A DNA stretch of 44,136 nt from Beijerinckiaceae bacterium (GTDB lineage: Bacteria > Pseudomonadota > Alphaproteobacteria > Rhizobiales > Beijerinckiaceae): positions 1 through 44,136 of the forward strand of contig JAPZSB010000012.1 of NCBI GenBank assembly GCA_027531565.1, in the 5' to 3' direction. The first letter of the stretch is position 1. Each line of letters begins with the position of its first letter. This document shows positions 8,741-17,827 of the stretch, one piece after another. Made by a program: the position numbers and the translations under genes. The notes under the pieces were generated by a model that made no database searches, was not told where the DNA came from, and saw only the letters and a list, made by a program, of their open reading frames with translations.

Positions 8741-9754
8741 ATGCGCGCCCCCGCCATCCCGACCAGCCCCGCCCGATCCGGCCCCTCGCGCCGGCGCGTC
8801 GTGCTGGCCGGCCTGCTGGGCCTGCCGCTGGCGGGATGCTTCGGACGCGGCACGCCGATGGAGGCCCGCGCCGGGGCGGAAACCCTCTCGGCCGATCCGG
8901 TCCTGCATGTCGTCACCACCCGCCGGCTCGTGAAGGGCGGCGAGAAATCCCCGTTCTTCGATGCCACCCGCGCCGGCCTCTCCTATGCCCGCGCCAGCCT
9001 CTCCGCGCCCGATGGCTCTGTCCTCGGCCAGCTCAATGCGCTGGTCAGCAGCGAATTTGCCGTCCGTCGTGTCGAGCCGCAGGGCGGTGCCGCCGCCGCG
9101 GGCTTCGCCGAGGCCCTGCGCGGCCGCGACACGCTGCTCTTCGTGCATGGCTACAACCAGACCTTCGAGGCGGCGGGCCGTGATATCGCCCAGCTCTCGC
9201 AGGGCATCGCCTTCCGGGGCAACACGGCCCTGTTTTCCTGGCCCTCGCGCGGGGGCCTGCTCGATTACGGCTATGACCGCGAATCGGCCCTGCTCGCGCG
9301 GGACCCGATGGCGGAAATCCTCGCCGCGCTGCTGCAGGACGAGTTCGGCGCGCGGCTGCATCTCGTGGCGCATTCCATGGGCACGCTTGTCACGCTGGAA
9401 GCCCTGCGGATCTACCGCGACCGGTTCGGCGACAAGGGACTCGACAGGGTCGGCGCCATTGTTCTGGCCGCGCCGGATGTCGATGTCGACGTGTTCAAGG
9501 CGGCCCTGCAGCGGCTGGGCCCCTGGCGCGAGCGGATGACGATCATCACCGCGACAAATGACCGCGCCCTTGACCTCTCCCGCCGCCTTGCCGGGAATGA
9601 CCGCGTCGGCGCGTTGCCGCGCGAGGCGCTCGCCGATACCGGCGTGCGGGTGATCGACGCGACCGATTTCGCCTCGGGGCTGATCCGCCACGATGTCTTC
9701 GTGGCCAATGCCGATGTCCGGGCGGCGATCCGCCGCGCGATCGAGCGCGCCTGA
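8741..9754 (+). CDS. Lipoprotein alpha/beta hydrolase (DUF900-like)
   Basis: The 337-residue protein has an N-terminal signal with SRRRVVLAGLLGLPLAGC, a lipobox ending at C33; the twin-arginine-like SRRR suggests possible Tat export. The rest is an alpha/beta hydrolase: HGYNQTF (136-142) as oxyanion strand, the nucleophile elbow VAHSMGT with S212, an acidic residue in APDVDVDVF, and H317 in IRHDVF. This matches DUF900-type esterase/lipase-like proteins, whose substrates are unknown. The ATG at 8741 follows CAGGGAAAC; an in-frame ATG at 8723 is less likely. It is divergent from pcp across about 257 bases in which no other gene was found. Confidence 0.82.
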   Translation: MRAPAIPTSPARSGPSRRRVVLAGLLGLPLAGCFGRGTPMEARAGAETLSADPVLHVVTTRRLVKGGEKSPFFDATRAGLSYARASLSAPDGSVLGQLNALVSSEFAVRRVEPQGGAAAAGFAEALRGRDTLLFVHGYNQTFEAAGRDIAQLSQGIAFRGNTALFSWPSRGGLLDYGYDRESALLARDPMAEILAALLQDEFGARLHLVAHSMGTLVTLEALRIYRDRFGDKGLDRVGAIVLAAPDVDVDVFKAALQRLGPWRERMTIITATNDRALDLSRRLAGNDRVGALPREALADTGVRVIDATDFASGLIRHDVFVANADVRAAIRRAIERA

Positions 9755-9870
9755 TCGCCCGGCAGGGTTAATCGGTTTTCATCCTTTTTCAGAGGTTACT
9801 TTAGAGGGCCTGCAAGTTCCGTCGCGTAAAAGTTTAGACAAATGCATGTCGAACTTGAGCGAGCGGTGCC

Positions 9871-10401
9871 ATGTATTACATCGACCGGGAATCCCTTACG
9901 AAAAACAGTAACGCCGGATTTTCGCTCGGTCTGGCTGCTCTCCTCGCTGTCTTTCTGCTTCTTGTGTTTTCTCACGCGCCGGGCATGACGAAGGGCAAGG
10001 TGGTCGGGCATGAATTCGGCACAGCCGCCATGATCGGCCCGCTGCGTGTCCCGCTTGTCCGGCCGGTCTATCTCAAGGCCGGCGAGTCCCTGCGTTTCGA
10101 ATACACCGCGACCGTCCGCTCCGGCCATCTCGTGCTGAACAGCTATTTCGGCCGCAACATCATGGAGGCGTTGACCGCTGATCCCGACGCGCCGGCCCTC
10201 TCGCTTGGCGTGACGCAGGACGGCGCGACCCGGTTCACCGCGCCCCGGTCGGGATACTACCTGTTCTGGCCGACCATCCGTGCCACCGGCGGCTACCGCC
10301 GCGATTGCCGTGAACCCTACAAGGCGTTCTGGCGCGCCCTCGTCCATGAGGCCACGGATTGCGCGACCTACAATGTCAGCTACTCGATCCGCTGGCATTG
10401 A
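9871..10401 (+). CDS. Membrane-anchored protein of unknown function
   Basis: Not recognised. The 176-residue product has one hydrophobic segment at about residues 17-33 (FSLGLAALLAVFLLLVFS) and an extracytoplasmic domain rich in beta-strand-like, aromatic segments such as GESLRFEYTATVRSGHLVL and RSGYYLFWPTI. Two cysteines near the end (RRDCREPYK and ATDCATYN) could form a disulfide. The pattern suggests a small beta-sandwich domain displayed outside the membrane. Base composition upstream (9755-9900) is noticeably more AT-rich than the surroundings. The ATG at 9871 has only a weak upstream purine stretch. Codon use inside the gene looks like its neighbours. Confidence 0.7.
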   Translation: MYYIDRESLTKNSNAGFSLGLAALLAVFLLLVFSHAPGMTKGKVVGHEFGTAAMIGPLRVPLVRPVYLKAGESLRFEYTATVRSGHLVLNSYFGRNIMEALTADPDAPALSLGVTQDGATRFTAPRSGYYLFWPTIRATGGYRRDCREPYKAFWRALVHEATDCATYNVSYSIRWH

Positions 10402-10426
10402 CCGCCTCCGGCGTTCCGCCCTGCCT

Positions 10427-10611
10427 TGGGCGCTGCCCTCGGGCTTCACCCTCGGCGTCCCTCTCCCCGCAAGCGGGGCGAGGGGTGTACACGACGGTCT
10501 TCATTCTTTGCGCCGCCGTTTGCGTTCCTGATCCCGCGCCTCCAGCCGGCCTCCCGCCTCTCCCCCTCGGGGAGAGGCCGACGGCGCGCAGCGGCGGCGG
10601 GTGAGGGGGCG
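10427..10611. repeat. Intergenic hairpin repeats (type A), copy 3
   Basis: Two modules are present: CGGGCTTCACCCTCGG with CTCTCCCCGCAAGCGGGGCG (about 10439-10482), and CTCTCCCC/GGGGAGAG with a GGCGGCGGGTGAGGGG tail (about 10557-10609). The region lies between convergent genes. The remaining bases to 10727 hold the duplicated gene end described next and nothing else recognisable. Confidence 0.75.
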
Positions 10612-10615
10612 CGCC

Positions 10616-10675
10616 TCAGACGAACGGGCTCAGCCCGGGAATGGCGCCGACAATCGCGCCCCCGATCGCGGTTGC
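10616..10675 (-). pseudogene. Duplicated 3' end of the adjacent DUF2267/DUF2780-like gene
   Basis: On the minus strand this stretch encodes GGAIVGAIPGLSPFV followed by TGA, nearly the same as the end of the intact neighbour (MGAIVGAIPGLSQFV, TGA at 10728-10730). The two copies are 112 bases apart and are in different frames relative to each other. Upstream of the match the copy loses similarity and no start codon or complete domain can be assigned, so it reads as a remnant of a partial tandem duplication rather than a working gene. Confidence 0.65.
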
Positions 10676-10727
10676 CGCAGGCAGGCCGCGCAGGAGAAAT
10701 CCGATGGGCGCCGGTGCGGCCCAGGCG

Positions 10728-11114
10728 TCAGACGAACTGGCTCAGCCCCGGGATCGCGCCGACAATCGCGCCCATCGTGTCCTCGCCGGCCTTTTCCTGG
10801 CCATAGGCGAAGACTTCCTTCGAGAGGGCGGTGATCTGGCCCATGCCGATGCCGGCGCTCATGAGCTGCTGGCCGAGCGCCATCACGCCGCCGCCCTGGC
10901 CCATCATGTTCATCAGCCCGCCCATCAGGCCACCGCTTTCGCCGGCATTGGCCGCAGCGAGTTCGGCCGCGCCCGGCATGGCGGCCAGCATCTGGCCGAC
11001 TTCCTCGGCGGGGCCGTTCTTCTGCAGGAAGCTCAGGATCATGCCGACAGCCTGCTGCGCCATGGCCGGGTCCAGCCCGACATTGGTGGCCACGCGGTTG
11101 ATGAGCTCGTCCAT
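10728..11114 (-). CDS. Small Gly/Met-rich helical protein (DUF2267/DUF2780-like)
   Basis: The 128-residue protein opens with a helical domain, MDELINRVATNVGLDPAMA followed by QQAVGMILSFL, like the repeated helical unit of DUF2267 and DUF2780 proteins. A flexible Gly/Met-rich middle (GGLMGGLMNMMGQGGG) and a C-terminal amphipathic helix ending GAIPGLSQFV follow. Such proteins are cytoplasmic or envelope-associated and their function is not known. The start at 11114 is chosen over an ATG six codons upstream because AGGGAGAGAG precedes it. The family assignment is by resemblance only. Confidence 0.7.
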   Translation of the reverse strand: MDELINRVATNVGLDPAMAQQAVGMILSFLQKNGPAEEVGQMLAAMPGAAELAAANAGESGGLMGGLMNMMGQGGGVMALGQQLMSAGIGMGQITALSKEVFAYGQEKAGEDTMGAIVGAIPGLSQFV

Positions 11115-11224
11115 GGTCTCTCTCCCTGTCACCGGCCCGTGCCGGATTCGCTCCCGCGGGATTACGACAGACCCGACCGGCTGGCAAGCGAAAACAGTTT
11201 AGTCATGAACTATCTCAGAAGAAG

Positions 11225-12070
11225 TCATTTCTCTGCGAACAGCACGCCGGGCCGCGGCGTCGCCGGCGTTTTCCGGCCACTGCGGACCATGGCGAGAAAT
11301 TCCGCCGCCATCGCGCCGATCAGCCGGCCGGTTGGCGGGTTGCGGCGGCCGCCGAGATCGAAATGGTTGGCCTCGTCGATGACGGCGAGGCGCTTGCGTC
11401 CGGGCGGAAGGCCGTCAAAGGCGGTCAGCCGCAGGGCATAGCCGACGCCCTCGCCATCATCCCGCGTGCCGGTGATCATGAAGACCGGCTTGCGGATGGT
11501 GGCCATCGCGCCTTTCGGGAACAGGCGCGAATTCTCGCCGGCCGGCGAGATGGCGAGATAGGCATCGAACCGGTCGGCGCCCTTCATGCCGTTGCGGTTG
11601 CCGGCGCCGGCCTCCAGAAGCGTGGTGCGGGCCCCCATGGAATGGCCGCCCAGCACCTTGAACGGCACGGCGCATCGCCTCGTCTCGGCCGCGAGGATGG
11701 CGGTGACATCCGCCTCCCGCGCGCCGAGCAGGACCGGATCTGCCGCGAGGTCGAGAATCCGTTCGCGCGGGCGGCCGGGCCCCAGCGCGCCGAGCAGGGC
11801 GCGGGGGCCGGATTCGGGATGGCTCGGCAGGACAACGCGGTAGCCGGCGCGGTTGAGCGCCTCGGCCAGCTGCGGATTGCCTTTGGAATTGCCGCCGAAC
11901 CCGTGGGAGATGATCGCCAGCGGCGCGCAGCCCGGCGCATCCATCACGCGGGCCTCGATCCGGGTGCCGTCGGCGCGAATGTAGGTCCCCGCCGTCTCGG
12001 CCCGGGCGGCGCCGGGGATGGCGACAACGAGGGCGGAAAGCAGCGCGAGGGAACAGGGTCTGGGCATCAT
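11225..12070 (-). CDS. Exported alpha/beta hydrolase (dienelactone-hydrolase-like)
   Basis: The predicted 281-residue protein has a Sec signal peptide (MMPRPCSLALLSALVVAIPG with cleavage near ARAETA). The hydrolase core shows the oxyanion region ISHGFGGNSKGN, the nucleophile elbow GGHSMGAR with S144, an acid in TGTRDDGEG (D204/D205) and H236 in DEANHFDLGG. The family includes predicted dienelactone hydrolases and platelet-activating-factor-acetylhydrolase-like esterases acting in the periplasm; the substrate is unknown. GAGGAAA lies upstream of two consecutive ATG codons. The frame stays open far upstream into the opposite-strand ATPase gene, but that extension has no plausible start or domain. 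It is divergent from the DUF853 gene. Confidence 0.82.
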   Translation of the reverse strand: MMPRPCSLALLSALVVAIPGAARAETAGTYIRADGTRIEARVMDAPGCAPLAIISHGFGGNSKGNPQLAEALNRAGYRVVLPSHPESGPRALLGALGPGRPRERILDLAADPVLLGAREADVTAILAAETRRCAVPFKVLGGHSMGARTTLLEAGAGNRNGMKGADRFDAYLAISPAGENSRLFPKGAMATIRKPVFMITGTRDDGEGVGYALRLTAFDGLPPGRKRLAVIDEANHFDLGGRRNPPTGRLIGAMAAEFLAMVRSGRKTPATPRPGVLFAEK

Positions 12071-12250
12071 TCCGGTGTCTTTCCTCGATATCCCGCATCC
12101 CCCGGGATCCAGCTTCGCCGCCCCGGCCGAACGGCCTGATGGAGAGGAGATGACAATCCGGAAAGGAATTGCGTCTCCGGGGCCTTTCCGCCGGGCGCGA
12201 GTTCCGGTTATAGCGGGGAGGGTTAACGATCCTCTCTCGGAGAACGCGCC

Positions 12251-13789
<1,539 letters not shown>

Positions 13790-13802
13790 GCGCCCTTCAC
13801 CC

Positions 13803-14045
13803 GGAGCCTCTGGCCCTCACGCGGCGCTTCGCGCCACGCTTTCCCTTGGGGGGAGAGAGCAAGCGCGCGAGCATTCCGTTTTCCGCCATGGCCGGGCTCG
13901 GCCCGGCCATCCACGACGTCCCATGTGAACCTCAAAGTCGTGGATGCCCGCCCCGAGGGCGGGCATGACGGGAATCCAGCCAGCCTCCCGTCTCTCCCTT
14001 GGGGGGGAGAGGTCGACGGCGCGAAGCGGCGTCGGGTGAGGGGCC
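13803..14045. repeat. Composite intergenic element: hairpin repeats type B plus type A
   Basis: Between convergent genes. At 13881-13970 lies type B: a perfect palindrome ATGGCCGGGC-TCG-GCCCGGCCAT, a spacer, then TGCCCGCCCCGAGGGCGGGCA, bracketed by complementary arms ATCCACGAC and GTCGTGGAT. At about 13974-14041 a linker CCAGCCAGCCTCCC leads into a type A hairpin (CTCTCCC/GGGGAGAG) with a CGTCGGGTGAGGGG tail. The same B-linker-A order recurs twice in the window (25582-25765 and 31399-31562). Confidence 0.8.
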
Positions 14046-14468
14046 TCACTCCGCCTTCGGCTCCGCCGGCGGCGCCCAGACGGTGATCTCCGCCTCGATC
14101 ACCCGCATCAGGCCATCGCTGAAGACAAGGCCGAAGCGCGTGCGCTGGAGACCGTCGGCCTTGCCGGAAGCCTCGTAGAGGATCTCGACGGCGGCAATCT
14201 GCCGCTGGTTGCAATGGTAGCGCGGGTTGTTGTAGCCGAACCCGCCCCTGGTCGTGGTGTCCTTCGCGAAGAGGCGCCCCTGCGCCGGCGCCTCGATCAC
14301 CGCGAGCCGGATCTCGCCGCTCCGCGTGCAGTCCCGCTCGGTATGGTAGGCGATATAGACCCGCACGGTCTCGCCGGGCAGCACCGACCGGACAACCTTC
14401 TCCGGCTCGGCGGCGATGCCGGGAAAAGCCAGCAGGGAAAGCAGCGCCAGCGCGCGGGCCAGCCTCAC
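14046..14468 (-). CDS. Small exported protein, third member of a tandem family
   Basis: Function unknown. From a GTG at 14468 the 140-residue product has a clear Sec signal peptide (residues 1-20, ending FPGIAA). The mature part shares a scheme with the next two proteins: DC (ERDCTRSG), a strand IRLAVIEAPAQGRL, NNPRYHCNQRQI, a tyrosine, then TRFGLVFSDG and a terminal valine-rich strand. Two conserved cysteines suggest one disulfide in a periplasmic domain. The GTG overlaps the TGA of the upstream gene (GTGA), so translation is probably coupled. A longer frame to 14639 runs through the neighbour and was rejected. It ends against an intergenic repeat. Confidence 0.78.
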   Translation of the reverse strand: MRLARALALLSLLAFPGIAAEPEKVVRSVLPGETVRVYIAYHTERDCTRSGEIRLAVIEAPAQGRLFAKDTTTRGGFGYNNPRYHCNQRQIAAVEILYEASGKADGLQRTRFGLVFSDGLMRVIEAEITVWAPPAEPKAE

Positions 14469-14902
14469 GGGCCGTCCTCCGGCTCCTGCGGGGCGGGCCG
14501 CGTGATCCGGACCGTGACGGTGTAGTTCCAGACCGTCCCGTCCTGGAAGAGGGCCGCGAAACCGAACCGGTCCTCGCCGCGGCTGCCGGGCTGGCTGGCA
14601 TAGCGGATATCGAGCGACGGCACGCGGCGGGAGCCGCATTTGCGCATCAGGTCGCTGTCATCCCCGTCCATGAAATCCTCGACCGGCACCGCCTCCAGCG
14701 TGCCCTTGGCAGCCTGGCTGGTCACGACCATCCGGATCGGCGCGTTCTGCGTGCAATCATCGTTGAGATGCCAGACATTCTGCAGCCGGATTTCCTGCCC
14801 GGCCACGGCGTTGAGATCGAGCGTGTTGTTCTCGACAAGGCCCAGGCTCGAGCCCAGCGAGAGCAGCAGCGACGAAAGGAACCCGGCGGCCGAGTTCGCC
14901 AT
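14465..14902 (-). CDS. Small exported protein, second member of the tandem family
   Basis: The 145-residue protein has an N-terminal hydrophobic stretch (AGFLSSLLLSLGSSLGLV) with little positive charge, so export is likely but less certain than for its neighbours. The family pattern is present: LNAVAGQEIRLQN, DDCTQNAPIRMVV, KGTLEAVPV, RKCGSRRV, DIRYASQ, EDRFGFAALFQDGT and a closing strand VTVRIT. It is the most diverged of the three (acidic insert DGDDSD) and has an extra C-terminal tail rich in Pro/Glu. It starts three bases after the stop of the upstream gene and its stop overlaps the next start, giving a tight three-gene operon. Confidence 0.75.
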   Translation of the reverse strand: MANSAAGFLSSLLLSLGSSLGLVENNTLDLNAVAGQEIRLQNVWHLNDDCTQNAPIRMVVTSQAAKGTLEAVPVEDFMDGDDSDLMRKCGSRRVPSLDIRYASQPGSRGEDRFGFAALFQDGTVWNYTVTVRITRPAPQEPEDGP

Positions 14903-14905
14903 GGC

Positions 14906-15307
14906 CTACCAGACCTTGATGTCGACGGAATAGAATTCGGCGGTGCCGTCGTAATAGACAAGCGCGAACCGGAACCGGTCATTGCCCCGGAAGCCAGGCT
15001 TCGCCTTGTAATAGGCGCCCACGCCCTTGATCCGGCGTTCGTTGCAGGGCAAACGCGGATTGTCCGCCTTGTAGGTCGGGAACATGTCCACCGGCCGCTC
15101 CGTGAGCCGGCCATGCTTCGGGGCCTCGATGATGCCGACGCGCGGCCCGGAGCGGGCCACGCAGTCCCGCGCAAGGCTGATGCCGTTCGTGACCTGGATA
15201 TCCTGGTCGCCCACCGCGTTGAGCGAGAGCTTTTTCGGCTCGTTCGCCAACGCCGCGCCCGCCCCGGCGAGCCAGAGCACCAACGGAACCACAACCCAGC
15301 CACGCAT
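14906..15307 (-). CDS. Small exported protein, first member of the tandem family
   Basis: The 133-residue protein has a textbook signal peptide (MRGWVVVPLVLWLAGAGAAL, cleavage near ANE). The mature domain reads LSLNAVGDQDIQV, ARDCVARSGPRVGIIEAPKH, NPRLPCNERRIKGV, YYKAKPGFRGNDRFRFALVY, YDGT and a final strand VDIKVW. Conserved Cys pair, GxDRF-type motif and repeated beta-strand character point to a compact beta-sandwich in the periplasm. I do not recognise a named family. First gene of the three-gene operon; divergent from the ArgO-like exporter. A frame extension upstream to 15814 overlaps that exporter on the other strand and is rejected. Confidence 0.78.
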   Translation of the reverse strand: MRGWVVVPLVLWLAGAGAALANEPKKLSLNAVGDQDIQVTNGISLARDCVARSGPRVGIIEAPKHGRLTERPVDMFPTYKADNPRLPCNERRIKGVGAYYKAKPGFRGNDRFRFALVYYDGTAEFYSVDIKVW

Positions 15308-15445
15308 GACGGTTTCCCCCCGGAAAGGCGGCAGGATTTGGCAGCGGACCGGGCAAGTCAAGCCGGTCCGGGCCGATCCCCCGGGATTATCCGGCGCGCA
15401 TGCGCGGTGCTGGCCTTTTTGCGCCGGGCCGTGTAGCGGACACCC

Positions 15446-16060
15446 ATGCTCTCTCCTTTCGTTTCCGGCTTCCTCATCGGCGGCGGGCTGATCATCGCGA
15501 TCGGCGCGCAGAACGCCTTTATCCTGCGGCAGGGTATCCGCCGCGAGCATGTCTTTCCGCTGGCGCTGATCTGCTCGCTGTCGGATGCGCTGCTGATCGC
15601 GCTCGGCGTGGCCGGGCTCGGCGCGCTGATCCAGCTCGTGCCGGCGCTGCTGACGGGCGTGACCCTGTTCGGCATCGCCTTCCTGCTCTGGTATGGCTGG
15701 AAGGCGGCCCGCCGCGCGCTGGCGCCGCAGGCGATGGAGGTGGGCGAGAGCGGGCCGGTCCCGCTCGGCGCGGCCATCCGCACCTGCCTTGCACTCACCT
15801 TCCTCAACCCGCATGTCTATCTCGACACGGTGGTTCTCGTCGGCGCGCTGGCGGCGCCCTATGCCGGCCTGCCGCGCCTTGCCTATGCGACCGGCGCGAT
15901 GACAGCGTCCTTCGCCTGGTTCTTCAGCCTCGCCTATGGCGCGCGCGTGCTGACGCCGGTTTTCCGCAACCCGCTCGCCTGGCGCATCCTCGATGCATTG
16001 ATTGCATTGGTCATGGTTTCCATTGCGGGGAAGCTGGCGCTCTGGCTATTCTCGCGCTGA
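15446..16060 (+). CDS. LysE/ArgO-family amino-acid exporter
   Basis: The 204-residue integral membrane protein has about six hydrophobic segments. It carries the LysE-superfamily opening FLIGGGLIIAIGAQNAFILR and the conserved LTFLNPHVYLDTVVLVG in the middle. GAQNAFxLRQG and NPHVYLDT are characteristic of the ArgO/LysE branch, which exports basic amino acids (arginine, lysine) by proton exchange. Whether arginine or lysine is used here is not determined; no adjacent LysR-type ArgP/LysG regulator is seen. It is followed 49 bases later on the same strand by a dipeptidase gene, consistent with peptide breakdown feeding excess amino acids to an exporter. Confidence 0.88.
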   Translation: MLSPFVSGFLIGGGLIIAIGAQNAFILRQGIRREHVFPLALICSLSDALLIALGVAGLGALIQLVPALLTGVTLFGIAFLLWYGWKAARRALAPQAMEVGESGPVPLGAAIRTCLALTFLNPHVYLDTVVLVGALAAPYAGLPRLAYATGAMTASFAWFFSLAYGARVLTPVFRNPLAWRILDALIALVMVSIAGKLALWLFSR

Positions 16061-16109
16061 AACGCCGCGCCCCGGAGGTGTGGTCCCCTCCTCAGAACGA
16101 GTCCCTGAT

Positions 16110-17504
16110 ATGAATGCCCATGCCCTTCCGCTCGATGCCGTTCTGGCGCGGCTTGACCGCGACCTCGACAAGAGCCTCGAGCGCCTCTTCACGCTGCTGC
16201 GCTTCGAATCCGTCGGCGCCGATTCAGCCTATGACGCTGAGACCCGCGCCTGCGCCGATCATCTCGTGAAGGACCTGCAGAGCCTCGGCTTCGAGGCTTC
16301 GGCCCGGCCGACGCCCGGCCATCCGGTGGTGGTCGGCCATCGCCGCCGCCCGGGCAAGCCGCATGTGCTGTTCTACGGCCATTATGATGTGCAGCCCGTT
16401 GACCCGCTGGACCTCTGGGAGGATCCGCCCTTCGCCCCGAAGCTCAAGGAGCTCGAGCCCGGCCGCACGGTCATTACCGGCCGCGGCGCCTGCGACGACA
16501 AGGGCCAGGTCATGACCTTCCTCGAGGCCTGCCGCGCCATCATCGCCGAGACGGGCGACCTGCCGATCTCGCTCTCGGTGATGATCGAGGGCGAGGAGGA
16601 GAGCGGCTCGGTCAACCTGCCGCCCTTCCTCGCCGCCAACAAGGACGAGTTCAGGGCCGATATCTGCATCGTCTGCGATACCGGCCAGTGGGATCGCAAC
16701 ACGCCGCAGATCACCTCCTCTTTGCGCGGGATGCTCTATGAGGAGATCATCATCAAAGCGGCCGACCGCGACCTTCATTCCGGTCATTTCGGCGGCACGG
16801 CCCAGAACCCGATCCATATCCTCTCGCGCATCATCGCCTCGATGCATGATGCCGAGGGCCGGATCCAGGTGCCCGATTTCTATGCCGGCGTGCATGACAC
16901 CGGCGCGAACCGGCTGGCGCAATGGGAGGCGCTCGGCCTGACCGAGAGCGAATTCCTCGGCCAGATCGGGCTGAAATACGCCTCCGGCGAGAAGGACCGC
17001 ACCCTGATCGAGAAGATGCAGTCGCGCCCGACCTGCGATGTCAACGGCATCTGGGGCGGCTATACCGGCGAGGGCACCAAGACCGTCATTGCCAGCGAGG
17101 CGCGGGCCAAGATCTCCTTCCGCCTCGTCCATGACCAGGACCCGGTGGCGATCCAGAACAATTTCCGCGCCTATGTGGCCAGCCAGGTCCCGCCGGATTG
17201 CTCGGTCGAGTTCATCGGCTACAAGGGCAGCCGCGCCACGCAGGTGCGCGAGGAAAGCCCGGAGCTGAAGAAGGCCACCGATGCCCTGCGCGCCGAATGG
17301 GGCGTCGAGCCGGTGGTGCTGGGCGCCGGTGGCTCGATTCCCATCGTCGGGGATTTCAAGCGCGTTCTCGGCCTCGATGCGCTGCTGATCGGCTTCGGGC
17401 TGGATGATGACCGCATCCATTCGCCGAATGAGAAATACGACCTCTCGAGCTTCCACAAGGGCCAGCGCAGCTGGGCGCGGATCATCGCGGCGCTCGGGGG
17501 CTGA
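16110..17504 (+). CDS. M20-family metallodipeptidase
   Basis: Cytoplasmic zinc dipeptidase of 464 residues. The metal-site motifs are in order: LFYGHYDVQP (His and Asp), GRGACDDKGQV (bridging Asp), and MIEGEEESGS (catalytic Glu followed by a metal Glu). The dimerisation domain follows (DLHSGHFGG), and SPNEKYDLSSFHKG near the end supplies the last metal histidine region. The layout is that of the M20 branch with carnosinase-like and CPG2-like dipeptidases; exact substrate unknown. The start at 16110 (MNAHALPLDAVL) is preferred over a frame extension into the upstream exporter. The upstream Shine-Dalgarno is weak. It is followed by a repeat-filled gap. Confidence 0.9.
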   Translation: MNAHALPLDAVLARLDRDLDKSLERLFTLLRFESVGADSAYDAETRACADHLVKDLQSLGFEASARPTPGHPVVVGHRRRPGKPHVLFYGHYDVQPVDPLDLWEDPPFAPKLKELEPGRTVITGRGACDDKGQVMTFLEACRAIIAETGDLPISLSVMIEGEEESGSVNLPPFLAANKDEFRADICIVCDTGQWDRNTPQITSSLRGMLYEEIIIKAADRDLHSGHFGGTAQNPIHILSRIIASMHDAEGRIQVPDFYAGVHDTGANRLAQWEALGLTESEFLGQIGLKYASGEKDRTLIEKMQSRPTCDVNGIWGGYTGEGTKTVIASEARAKISFRLVHDQDPVAIQNNFRAYVASQVPPDCSVEFIGYKGSRATQVREESPELKKATDALRAEWGVEPVVLGAGGSIPIVGDFKRVLGLDALLIGFGLDDDRIHSPNEKYDLSSFHKGQRSWARIIAALGG

Positions 17505-17527
17505 GCGGCGGCGAGGCCTGCCCCTCC

Positions 17528-17826
17528 GCCCCTCCTCACCCTGCCTCGGGCTGCGCCCTCGGCTTCCCTCTCCCCGCAGGCGGGGCGAGGGGAAGCGCGC
17601 GACCGCCTTCGCTTCTGCTCCCCGCAGGCGGGGCGAGGGGAAGCGCGCCACCGCCTTCGCTTCTGCTCCCCGCAGGCGGGGCGAGGGGCAGTGCACCCGC
17701 GTTTGCGGCTTGGCAACGATGGGGTCAGCGCTTCCTCCAGCCAGCCTCCCGCCTCTCCCCCCGGGGGAGAGGCCGACGATGCGCTGCATCGGCGGGTGAG
17801 GGGGTCTTCAACGGCGGGTGAGGCGG
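17528..17826. repeat. Hairpin repeat cluster with a 48-base tandem repeat
   Basis: This fills the 323-base gap between convergent genes. After CGGGCTGCGCCCTCGG, a 48-base unit begins with CTCCCCGCAGGCGGGGCGAG at 17570 and repeats at 17618 and 17666 (the third copy is incomplete). Each unit contains a CCCCGC/GCGGGG hairpin and a GCGCGACCGCCTTCGCTTCTG-like spacer. A separate type A module (CTCTCCCC...GGGGAGAG with GGCGGGTGAGGGG) lies at about 17752-17804. No gene seen. Confidence 0.8.
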
Positions 17827-17827
17827 C

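Noticed and set aside
13790-14045. A self-mobile insertion sequence
   Set aside because: No transposase, no terminal inverted repeats with target duplication, and the elements are about 160-180 bases; at most it is a non-autonomous repeat.
17570-17695. A CRISPR array
   Set aside because: The 48-base units repeat in full, spacer and all, with only about 2.5 copies and no cas genes; this is a tandem repeat, not repeat-spacer structure.
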